A DNA stretch of 32,542 nt from positions 1 to 32,542 of the forward strand of contig JAKSVU010000019.1 of NCBI GenBank assembly GCA_024413465.1. The letters run 5' to 3'. The stretch comes from Alphaproteobacteria bacterium (lineage in GTDB: Bacteria; Pseudomonadota; Alphaproteobacteria; CAAGCB01; CAG-977). The notes beneath the pieces were generated by a model that saw nothing but the letters and a program-made list of their open reading frames with translations, did no database searches and had not been told where the DNA came from. The position numbers were made by a program, and so were the translations under genes. Shown one piece after another: positions 1 through 7,381 of this stretch (position 1 is its first letter; the number at the start of each line of letters is the position of its first letter).

Positions 1-70
1 ACCTAGGCTTTTTTAGTTTTATGCTTCTTGCCCCTCACAACTTCCCTTCAATCTTCGTGTCAAGAATGTC

Positions 71-295
71 TTAGCCACCTTTTACAGCTTTTTCGACCAC
101 ATATTGCTTATCTGTATTTTCAACTGCCTTTATAAAATCTTCCGTAATATTTCGAATTTTTGAAATGAAATATTCATTTTCATTTTTCCAATTTTTCAAG
201 ACATCTTTGATATGTATATGCATTAAAGTTGCCTCAAAATAATTACATTGTTGTCCCACTTTACAATATTCTTCAGCACCATGCTTTTTAGCCAC
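71..295 (-). CDS. Hypothetical protein, possibly a 5'-truncated remnant
   Basis: A short reading frame whose only conventional start is a GTG at 295. The frame is open further upstream to a TAA at 392-394, and that extension reads as protein-like sequence (charged, Lys/Glu/Tyr-rich) but has no ATG, GTG or TTG and no ribosome binding site. The product is polar, with three His and two Cys and no membrane segment, and matches no family I recognise. Either a short protein starts at the GTG, or this is the tail of a gene that lost its 5' end. It is divergent from the ankyrin gene at 417. Confidence is low that it is expressed. Confidence 0.28.
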   Translation of the reverse strand: MAKKHGAEEYCKVGQQCNYFEATLMHIHIKDVLKNWKNENEYFISKIRNITEDFIKAVENTDKQYVVEKAVKGG

Positions 296-416
296 AGCTT
301 TTACTTTTTCGAAATAGTCTTCATACTTATCTTTATGCTTATTTCTAAAAAATATATGACTATTTTTGTCTCTTTTAAATAATATTGTAATTTAAAACAA
401 TTTATGGAGATGCAAA

Positions 417-1142
417 ATGAAAGAAAAAACATTTGAAAAAATTTTAGTTAGTGATGACGCCGATGATATTAATGACGATATCGATTTCTTGGTTGAAAAT
501 GGTTTAGATATTAACGTAAGAGATCAATATGGAAGAACTGCATTAATGTATGCACTTGAAACAAAAAAAAGTCCAAAAGTAATACATAAATTATTAGACT
601 TAGGAGCAGATATTAATGCAAAAAACAATGGTAAAATTACGGTATTAAATTACGCTGTAAAATATGAAGATGAAAATATAATACAAAGAATAATAGATTT
701 GGGTGCAAATCTTAATGAAAGAAATGGTTTAGGATATACTGCATTAATGTTTGCTTCAGAATATATTACAAACGTTAAAATTATAACTAAATTGATTGAA
801 TTAGGATCCGATGTTAATGCAATAGGAAGTATTGATAAAGAAACCGTTTTAATGCATGCTGCAAGGAATAATACTAATCCCGATGTAATATCAAAACTTA
901 TTGAACATGGAGCACATATTAATAAAAAGGATGCCCATTTGAATGAAACAGCATTATGGATAGCTATTGAAAATAATTCTAATTTGGAAGTAATTTCAAA
1001 ATTAATAGAGTTAGGTGCTGACATTAATGAAAGAAATTTTCTTGGTCAAACGCCAATAATGTATTTAGAAGATCAAATTAAAAGAATGAATAAAATTTTA
1101 AAAATATTAAAGTCTGCAAAAAAAATACAAAATTCGCACTGA
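417..1142 (+). CDS. Ankyrin-repeat protein
   Basis: A 241-residue protein made almost entirely of ankyrin repeats. About six units of 34-36 residues run from residue ~25 to the end, each showing the TALM(x)A helix start, a second helix ending in LI(E/D)LGA, and a D(I/V)N(A/E)(K/R) turn. There is no signal peptide or membrane segment, so it is probably cytosolic unless exported by an unrecognised route. The ATG at 417 has a GGAGA six bases upstream. The repeat wording closely matches the large ankyrin protein at 22471, so the two are probably paralogous. Ankyrin solenoids bind other proteins; the partner cannot be read from the sequence. The gene is convergent with the next one, with only 14 bases between their ends. 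Confidence 0.88.
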   Translation: MKEKTFEKILVSDDADDINDDIDFLVENGLDINVRDQYGRTALMYALETKKSPKVIHKLLDLGADINAKNNGKITVLNYAVKYEDENIIQRIIDLGANLNERNGLGYTALMFASEYITNVKIITKLIELGSDVNAIGSIDKETVLMHAARNNTNPDVISKLIEHGAHINKKDAHLNETALWIAIENNSNLEVISKLIELGADINERNFLGQTPIMYLEDQIKRMNKILKILKSAKKIQNSH

Positions 1143-1156
1143 ATTTTTTATTCAAA

Positions 1157-2263
1157 TTAAGGAACGAACCTTTTAGAAAACAACATCATAACCGTAATCA
1201 AAATGAATATCAGTAAAACAGGACCTAATCCTCGAATTTTATGCGGACGATAATATTCTGCATATTCACGACGAGATAAAACAACTGAAACCTGAGATAA
1301 ATCCTCTACAAACCCAATTGGCTTTTTACCCATTGTTTCCCATGACCGTTTAAACGTTTCTGACGGTGCTAAAACGGTTGTCAATTCTTTGGCAACATCA
1401 CGATCCTTATACACTTGATAACTATAATCTTTCATTGCTTGTGCATCTGGAAATACCAAATCAAAACAATGAAAAATAAATCGTTGTCTTGTCGTTAAAT
1501 CAGCATGATTGCAAACAAGAGTATGTAAAACGTTTCCTCGTTCAAGTTCTATTTCATCAAACAGAATATTCGCAACTTTTAAAGGTTTTGTCGTTGGGAA
1601 ATGTGGGTATAACGTGCAAATCAGTTGGCGTTCCGTATTTGATAAAATAAGTAAAATAGGCACCTTTGCTACGACAAATTCATCTGTCGTTGAAATATAA
1701 AAAAATCGAGAATCAGGATAAATTAACAGCCCACTTTTAAAAACTAAAGTCGTCACAAATTTTGAAATTTCTTCGGGTGTTGCATCTCGTTTTTTTTCAG
1801 GTAATTTTACAAAATTAAGATGATCTTTATCCGTATTCTGCCAATCAATTTCTGGAATAAAAAACGCTTCTTCATCATAAAAAGCATCCTGTATTCGTTC
1901 AAAATTAAAAGCTATTTGTAAACAGTCAAGTTCCATAAAACGTTCAAAATTAACGGCAAAATCAAAATTTCCATTTTTTTTAGCAATCGGATAAAAGTAA
2001 TCAAAAATTTGTCGAATATGCTTTTTAGAATCTGCCTGATAGATATCTACGTCTGGTTGATCTGGCAAATAAACGATTTCCGGAAATAATTTAAAATACA
2101 AAAAAAGTTGCCAATCAAACCACGATAGTTTTTCAGGAATATTCTTATTTTCTTTGAAAAAACGATTAAAAAAATCCCCTAATTTTAATCCACGAACTCT
2201 ACTTTTTAAACCATACTTGTTTAAAAATCTAACTGCATTAAAAAGGTGAACGGGATAAAACAT
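1157..2263 (-). CDS. Conserved-looking protein with C-terminal membrane anchor, unknown function
   Basis: A 368-residue protein that I do not recognise. It is largely soluble, rich in Phe, Tyr and Asp/Glu, with no N-terminal signal peptide, and ends in a single hydrophobic segment (about residues 347-363) followed by a short basic tail (SKRF). This is the topology of a tail-anchored inner-membrane protein with most of its mass in the cytoplasm. It starts two bases after the stop of the lytic transglycosylase gene on the same strand, so the two are almost certainly co-transcribed and translationally coupled, which suggests a cell-envelope role. That role is an inference from context only. Confidence 0.8.
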   Translation of the reverse strand: MFYPVHLFNAVRFLNKYGLKSRVRGLKLGDFFNRFFKENKNIPEKLSWFDWQLFLYFKLFPEIVYLPDQPDVDIYQADSKKHIRQIFDYFYPIAKKNGNFDFAVNFERFMELDCLQIAFNFERIQDAFYDEEAFFIPEIDWQNTDKDHLNFVKLPEKKRDATPEEISKFVTTLVFKSGLLIYPDSRFFYISTTDEFVVAKVPILLILSNTERQLICTLYPHFPTTKPLKVANILFDEIELERGNVLHTLVCNHADLTTRQRFIFHCFDLVFPDAQAMKDYSYQVYKDRDVAKELTTVLAPSETFKRSWETMGKKPIGFVEDLSQVSVVLSRREYAEYYRPHKIRGLGPVLLIFILITVMMLFSKRFVP

Positions 2264-2265
2264 AC

Positions 2266-3999
2266 CTAAAATTCATTTAAAGGAAGCAAAGGAACTTCTT
2301 GTTCCGGCATATAAATAGGATATTCCCCTGCTAAAACGGCATCAATTGAAGACAAATCTTCACCTAACAAACTGCGATAAATCCAATAATTTGCCGTTAC
2401 TTTTTTGACAAAACCACGCGTTTCACGAGAAGGAATAGCTTCGACAAACATTACAGGATCATTCATCATATCCGTCCGTTTTTGCCATTTTGCCGTATTT
2501 CGAGGACCACAATTATATGATGCAATTGCCATCAACAAATTGCCTTGAATTGTTTTGTAATTTAACAACGTTTGAATCAATTCCTGACCAATTGTTAAAC
2601 TGTATGGAATTTTATACAAATTTCCTTTTTGATATTTAATTTTCAAACGACGAGCCATCAACTTTGCTGTTGCAGGCATTAATTGCATAATACCTCTAGC
2701 TCCAACCTTACTCAAAGCACGCGTTTTAAAGCAAGATTCTTGACGAATAAAGGCATATACCAAAGCTTTATCAACTTTCCACCCATCCAAAGGTTTCCAA
2801 TTTGGCACAGGATACAAAGCATTATCCCCATCAGGCGTTTCAATTTTACCATTGATTCCAGCCATTTGTTCTTTTAATTCTGGATATTCATCTAAAATTT
2901 CAACGTATGCCCGCAAATCATCACGCAAATCTTTTCTTTCTGCATATAAAGTTAACAATTCACGCTCTGCTAATTCAAGCTGACCAATTTCAAGCAAAGC
3001 TACCATGCGTTTGCCACCAGGAACAGCTAAAATTTCATCTATATTAACTTCTTGATTTGCTGATTTCCAAGTATGACCAATTTCCCAACCTAAAGCACGT
3101 TGAGCTAGCAAACCATAGAAAGAATGTGGTGACGTAAATGCTGCCTGTTTCAGATATTTAGAAATTTCAACAAATTTCTTCTGACGCATTAAAGATCGCG
3201 TTACCCAAAAAGCAGATGCAGATCTCATTGTTGCAATAGCTTTTGGATGTGTCGTCAGCGTTTTGAAATAATTTTCAGCATCTTCAAAATTTCCTAAACG
3301 GAATGAAGCCAAACCTGCCACCCAAAAAGCATGCGGATTTCTATCCAATGAACGCTTCAAAGGTTCTTCTAATGTTTTCATTGCTGATTCGTCTTGTCTG
3401 TCAATGAAATAAGCAAAAGCTAAAGCTGTATTCAAATCATCCAAATCTCGTTGGGATAAATGGCGTTTAATTTCCTTTAAATGAAGTTTTGCAGCCAACG
3501 TTTTTCCACGACGAATATTAATGGAAAACATATTTAAACCACGACGAACTTTCTTTCTAAATTGTTCGGGAACGTAGCTGCCATGACGCATATAAACGAT
3601 ATCAATCGGATCAGCAATCATCATTGAATTACAATAACCAGCAACTAAATTTTGTGTTTTATCCGGTTTACGATTGTAAGGAGAGAACGCTTTTATTTTT
3701 AACGCTAAATCATACACCTCATTAAAAATAGGCAGTTGATGATATTTGTAAAACCAATTTGTCAGCGATTGTTTTTTTGCTGATTTTCCTTGCGTCAAAT
3801 ATATTTTTGCTAAAACGTATCCTTTTAAAACGTCATTATTTACAGCAGAAAGAAGTTCATTTGCTGAATCAAGTTCGTTATTTTCAATATGCGTGAAAAT
3901 TTGTTCATAAACGTCGCGATCCATAGATGACAAAACACCATCATCCGCTTTGGCAGACCACGTCAAAAGACATAAAATAAGAACGAAAACTTTAAACAT
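2266..3999 (-). CDS. slt: Soluble lytic murein transglycosylase (Slt70-like)
   Basis: Cleaves the MurNAc-GlcNAc bond of peptidoglycan with formation of 1,6-anhydro-MurNAc, in the periplasm. A signal peptide (residues 1-18, cleaving after AKA) is followed by a long helical, TPR-like region (~20-400) as in the ring-shaped domain of Slt70, and a C-terminal SLT domain (~405-545). The catalytic glutamate is E421 in RQES, followed by the family signatures GARGIMQLMPATA (about 433-445) and ASYNCGP. Length (577) is close to the family. It sits between the repeat protein (start and stop overlap by one base at 3999) and the tail-anchored protein, forming a three-gene minus-strand operon. The anhydro-muropeptides it releases are the input for the recycling genes encoded divergently at 5061-7380. 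Confidence 0.93.
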   Translation of the reverse strand: MFKVFVLILCLLTWSAKADDGVLSSMDRDVYEQIFTHIENNELDSANELLSAVNNDVLKGYVLAKIYLTQGKSAKKQSLTNWFYKYHQLPIFNEVYDLALKIKAFSPYNRKPDKTQNLVAGYCNSMMIADPIDIVYMRHGSYVPEQFRKKVRRGLNMFSINIRRGKTLAAKLHLKEIKRHLSQRDLDDLNTALAFAYFIDRQDESAMKTLEEPLKRSLDRNPHAFWVAGLASFRLGNFEDAENYFKTLTTHPKAIATMRSASAFWVTRSLMRQKKFVEISKYLKQAAFTSPHSFYGLLAQRALGWEIGHTWKSANQEVNIDEILAVPGGKRMVALLEIGQLELAERELLTLYAERKDLRDDLRAYVEILDEYPELKEQMAGINGKIETPDGDNALYPVPNWKPLDGWKVDKALVYAFIRQESCFKTRALSKVGARGIMQLMPATAKLMARRLKIKYQKGNLYKIPYSLTIGQELIQTLLNYKTIQGNLLMAIASYNCGPRNTAKWQKRTDMMNDPVMFVEAIPSRETRGFVKKVTANYWIYRSLLGEDLSSIDAVLAGEYPIYMPEQEVPLLPLNEF

Positions 4000-4886
4000 T
4001 ATTTAACAACGAAGTAGTCTGCGCATTTATTACCGGCAACGTCGCCAAATTTACAAGATAAAACTTTCACAGTTGGACGAACTTCTGCTGAAGGACAAAA
4101 TCCCTCTGAATTACTCTCTTTACGCAAATATTCGCCTGGTTTTATGCCACTAATTATATACGTATTTATTCTAGAGCCTGTTTTCAATTCGATTCGAATA
4201 CGACCAATCGTCGTATCAGTTCTGTTTTGAATAGCCAATTTCCAATCACAAGATTTGAATCCACCACTTTTATTTTGTCTATTTTCAAATCCACTTCTTG
4301 TAATCCAAATTTCACCCTTTGGAATAATTAAAGGACGAGGTTGTTGAGCAGAAGCCCCATTTTGACTGGCAGTTGGGTTTTGTCCAGGCGTACTATTAAC
4401 CATTTTATTTTGTTTGAAAGCTTCAAAGGAAGGCAAGGAATCTTCCCCTTCAACAGATACTATATCGTTTGTCTTTGGGGCAACAGGACGAAAAGACGTC
4501 GTTGGTCTAACAGCTTGTTGTGTTGGAGCAACTTTTTTCTGAGTTGTATAACTCTTTACAGTATTTGGCTGAGCCGCTGGAGCGACCTGTCTTTGTGTTG
4601 TATAAGAAGGTGTTGCTGTAGGCTGAGCTGTAGTAGGAGCGACCTGTCTTTGTGTTGTATAAGAAGGCGTTGCTGTAGGCTGAGCTGTAGTAGGAGCAAC
4701 CTGTTTTTGCGTTGTATAAGAAGGAGTTACAGTTGGCTGTGTTGGTTGAGCAACTGGACGAACTGGTTGTTGAGCAACAGGTGCAGGTTGTTGATATGTT
4801 GTTGGAGCTTTTTTTGAGGACATCGTTGTGTATTGTGCCTGAGCTGACCCACAATATAAAGCCAAAATTAAAAAGATAAAACGCAT
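3999..4886 (-). CDS. Exported Pro/Thr/Gln repeat protein with C-terminal Cys-containing domain
   Basis: The start is placed at the ATG at 4886, because it is preceded by AGGGAGA and opens directly with a signal peptide (MRFIFLILALYCGSAQA, cleavage before Q). A longer frame to 4940 lacks this. The mature 295-residue product has a low-complexity region of ~19-residue repeats (SYTTQ(K/R)QVAPTTAQPTATP type, residues ~50-135), a linker, and a folded-looking domain of ~105 residues beginning at IPKGEIWITRSG. That domain contains four cysteines (in CDWK, GFCPS, SCKFG and NKCAD) that could form two disulfides in the periplasm. The extended Pro/Thr region suggests a flexible spacer across the periplasm or cell wall. 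First gene of the operon with the lytic transglycosylase. Family unknown to me. Confidence 0.82.
   Translation of the reverse strand: MRFIFLILALYCGSAQAQYTTMSSKKAPTTYQQPAPVAQQPVRPVAQPTQPTVTPSYTTQKQVAPTTAQPTATPSYTTQRQVAPTTAQPTATPSYTTQRQVAPAAQPNTVKSYTTQKKVAPTQQAVRPTTSFRPVAPKTNDIVSVEGEDSLPSFEAFKQNKMVNSTPGQNPTASQNGASAQQPRPLIIPKGEIWITRSGFENRQNKSGGFKSCDWKLAIQNRTDTTIGRIRIELKTGSRINTYIISGIKPGEYLRKESNSEGFCPSAEVRPTVKVLSCKFGDVAGNKCADYFVVK
4526..4750. repeat. Tandem in-frame coding repeat (54 + 3 x 57 bp)
   Basis: On the plus strand, units beginning GAGC(G/A)AC start at 4526, 4580, 4637 and 4694. The period is 54 bp once and 57 bp twice, with the last unit diverged. The 4580 and 4637 copies differ at one base (GGTGTT versus GGCGTT), so their duplication is recent. 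The unit is a multiple of three and encodes the 18-19 residue repeat of the exported protein on the minus strand, so copy-number changes would lengthen or shorten the protein without frameshift. Confidence 0.9.
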
Positions 4887-5060
4887 ATCAATCTCCCTTA
4901 CTTTATTCAAATTAAGGCTTATCATAGCAAAAAAAATCAAAATAGTTTATCTTTTTTTTAAAAAACAAAAAAAACCTGAAAAATTATCAATTTTTTCATA
5001 AACAAAGTATAAAAATAACTAAAGAAACAAATACTCTTTTGTGATTTAGGAGAAATTTTG

Positions 5061-6428
5061 ATGAAAAATTACTTTTTTTGTGCCGTTGGTGGAAGTGGAA
5101 TGAGTTCTCTTGCTTTGATTTTAAAAAGCAGAGGATACGATATTTCTGGCTCTGATAGAGCATTCGACAACGGGGAGTGTTTGGATAAAAAACTCCATTT
5201 ACAACAACAAGGAATTCAAATTTTCCATCAAGATGGCTCCGGAGTAACTGCACAAACAGACTGCGTTGTCGTTTCAACGGCTGTAGAAGAAACAATCCCC
5301 GACGTCATGAAAGCGCGTGAATTAAATATTCCCGTCAAAAAAAGAGCTGAAGTTTTAGCAGAATTTTTCCATCTCCATAATGGTTTAGCTGTTGGTGGAA
5401 CAAGTGGAAAAACGACGACAACTGGCATGCTCGGTCATATCTTGAAATTCAATGACGTAGATCCTGTCGTTATCAACGGGGGAAAAATGATGAACTATCC
5501 CGATTCAATGGGAACAGGTAGCGTCATTGCTGGTAAAGGAACTTTTTGCGTTATTGAGGCTGATGAAAGTGATGGATCTATTGAATTATATCAACCGGCT
5601 GTATCTATTGTGACAAGTATTACCCTTGATCATAAACCACTTGAAGAATTGCGCCTTTTATTTCAAGATTTCGTTGCAAAAGCAAGTGTCGGGGCTGTTT
5701 TAAATGCAGATAATGCCGATTGTTTAGCTTTGAAAGAATGTAATAATAACGTTGTCACATTTTCCGTTCAGGGAAATGACGCTGATTTACAAGCTAAAAA
5801 CATCACTCCCGTTGAAAATGGTACGACTTTTGATTTAGATGACGAACGGGTCTTTTTACCAATGATTGGCAAACACAACGTCGCAAACGCTTTAACAGCC
5901 ATCGCTGCTGCTGAGTTAATTGGAATTACACGCAAGCAATCTATTTCTGCTCTTGCGACTTTCCGCGGTATTCATCGTCGTTTAGAAACGATTGGCATCA
6001 GCAAAAAAGGAATTACCGTCATTGATGATTTTGCACATAACCCTGAAAAAATTGGAGCGACTTTATCTGCTTTAAAAGAATATCCGGGAAAATTGATTAT
6101 CATTTATCAACCACATGGCTTTAAACCAACAAAAATGTTGAAAGACGGCTTAATTGCGACCTTTGATGAAAAAATGGATTTAGATGATACGTTAATTATG
6201 CCTGAAATTTATTATGCAGGAGGAACGGCATCGAAAGACATTTCTTCTGCTGATTTAATCAATGCTTTGGAAAAAACAGGGAAAAGAGTCCATTTTATTC
6301 CTGATCGTAAAAAAATCTTGCACCTTGTTAAAGCATTAGCAGTCAAAGGTGACAGAATTGTTGTAATGGGCGCTCGTGATGAATCTTTATCTGATTTTGC
6401 GCGTGAAATTTTTAACAGCTTAGGATAA
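5061..6428 (+). CDS. mpl: Mur ligase family protein, probable UDP-MurNAc-tripeptide ligase (Mpl-like)
   Basis: A 455-residue ATP-dependent amide ligase of the Mur family. The N-terminal Rossmann domain opens with GGSGMSSLA (MurC/Mpl type), the central domain carries the P-loop VGGTSGKTTTTGM (~residues 112-124) and EADESDGS, and the C-terminal domain has IDDFAHNPEKI and QPHG. Most MurC and Mpl proteins have GTHGKTT, so the Ser in GTSGKTT is a variation. The assignment to Mpl, which attaches recycled L-Ala-D-Glu-mDap to UDP-MurNAc, rests on the adjacent LD-carboxypeptidase, which makes that tripeptide; MurC cannot be excluded from sequence alone. The ATG at 5061 follows TAGGAGA by 7 bases; a TTG one codon upstream is not needed. 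First gene of a plus-strand operon. Confidence 0.85.
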   Translation: MKNYFFCAVGGSGMSSLALILKSRGYDISGSDRAFDNGECLDKKLHLQQQGIQIFHQDGSGVTAQTDCVVVSTAVEETIPDVMKARELNIPVKKRAEVLAEFFHLHNGLAVGGTSGKTTTTGMLGHILKFNDVDPVVINGGKMMNYPDSMGTGSVIAGKGTFCVIEADESDGSIELYQPAVSIVTSITLDHKPLEELRLLFQDFVAKASVGAVLNADNADCLALKECNNNVVTFSVQGNDADLQAKNITPVENGTTFDLDDERVFLPMIGKHNVANALTAIAAAELIGITRKQSISALATFRGIHRRLETIGISKKGITVIDDFAHNPEKIGATLSALKEYPGKLIIIYQPHGFKPTKMLKDGLIATFDEKMDLDDTLIMPEIYYAGGTASKDISSADLINALEKTGKRVHFIPDRKKILHLVKALAVKGDRIVVMGARDESLSDFAREIFNSLG

Positions 6429-6432
6429 ATTT

Positions 6433-7380
6433 ATGTTGAAAAGATTCTGTCTTTTTTTCTTGTTATGTTTTTTAGAAGGATGTTGTCTCATGCAATTTTT
6501 TGAAGAAAAAAAACCTGTAAAAAAAAATGGAATTGTTTTAGGCGTCGTTAGTTCTTCAAGTACTGCACCACAAAAGTCCGTAGAACAAGGTGTTCAGGAA
6601 TTCGAAAATCTTGGTTTTGATCTAAAAATTAGTCCAACCTTATATGAAATTGACAGATTTTCAGCTGGAACGGATGAAAGCCGACTTGAAGAATTATATC
6701 AAATGTACGAAGATAAATCTGTTCATTATATCTTTCAAGCACAAGGGGGATATGGAGCAACCCGTTTACTCAACAAAATTGACTGGAATAGATTGAAGAA
6801 AAATCCAAAAATTATGATTGGATTAAGTGATACGACCGCCTTACAAAATGCTATTTTTGCAAAAACGGGAATCCCTGGTTATACGGGCTTTATTTTAAAA
6901 AAGCGTTTTTCAAATTATGAAATTCCTCAGTCTTTATTGGACTTGTTAAATCACAAAGACGTTTCTTATGACTTGATGGGAGATGCTCAAGTTTCCGTTC
7001 AAGGAACACTTGTCGGAGGATGTTTAACCTTGGTAGATGCTTTAATCGGCACTCCATATATGCCCAAATTAGATGGAGCTATCCTTATTTTAGAAGACAT
7101 TCACGAAAAACCATACGTTATCGATAGACTTTTGACGCATTTAGAAAATGCAGGAGTTTTCAATAAAGTTAGTGCCGTCGTTTTTGGAGTATTTTTAGAT
7201 TGTATTTCAAGTACCGTTACAGATGGAACAATCGAAGAAGTGCTTGATGAATGGAAAGTTCGCATTAAAAAACCTGTTTTCACAAACTTTAATTATGGTC
7301 ACCATTATGGCAGTGACGTTTGGCCTATTGGCAAAATTGGCACAATCAAAAATAATATTTTAACAGTCAAGGCAAAATAA
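6433..7380 (+). CDS. ldcA: LD-carboxypeptidase (S66 family) with lipoprotein-like N-terminus
   Basis: Removes the terminal D-Ala from murein tetrapeptides. The fold signatures are clear: GGYGATRLL (~105-113), the nucleophile Ser132 in GLSDTTAL, Glu221 in LILEDIHE, and His290 in NYGHHYG, which together give the S66 Ser-Glu-His triad at the expected spacing. Length (315) is normal for the family. The N-terminus is unusual: a basic start, a hydrophobic stretch and LEGC at residues 14-17, similar to a lipobox. E. coli LdcA is cytoplasmic, so a lipoprotein form would act in the periplasm; Glu at -2 is atypical for a lipobox, so this is uncertain. It starts 4 bases after mpl and one base before the U32 gene, so it lies in an operon with both. 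Confidence 0.92.
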   Translation: MLKRFCLFFLLCFLEGCCLMQFFEEKKPVKKNGIVLGVVSSSSTAPQKSVEQGVQEFENLGFDLKISPTLYEIDRFSAGTDESRLEELYQMYEDKSVHYIFQAQGGYGATRLLNKIDWNRLKKNPKIMIGLSDTTALQNAIFAKTGIPGYTGFILKKRFSNYEIPQSLLDLLNHKDVSYDLMGDAQVSVQGTLVGGCLTLVDALIGTPYMPKLDGAILILEDIHEKPYVIDRLLTHLENAGVFNKVSAVVFGVFLDCISSTVTDGTIEEVLDEWKVRIKKPVFTNFNYGHHYGSDVWPIGKIGTIKNNILTVKAK

Positions 7381-7381
7381 A

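Noticed and set aside
4526-4750. Regular repeats that could be taken for a CRISPR array
   Set aside because: The units are contiguous, lack spacers, have a period divisible by three and encode the repeats of the exported protein.
4341-4817. A 158-codon plus-strand frame rich in Ser, Cys and Arg
   Set aside because: It is the antisense of the Pro/Thr repeat gene and follows its 57-bp periodicity; no ribosome site or recognisable domain.
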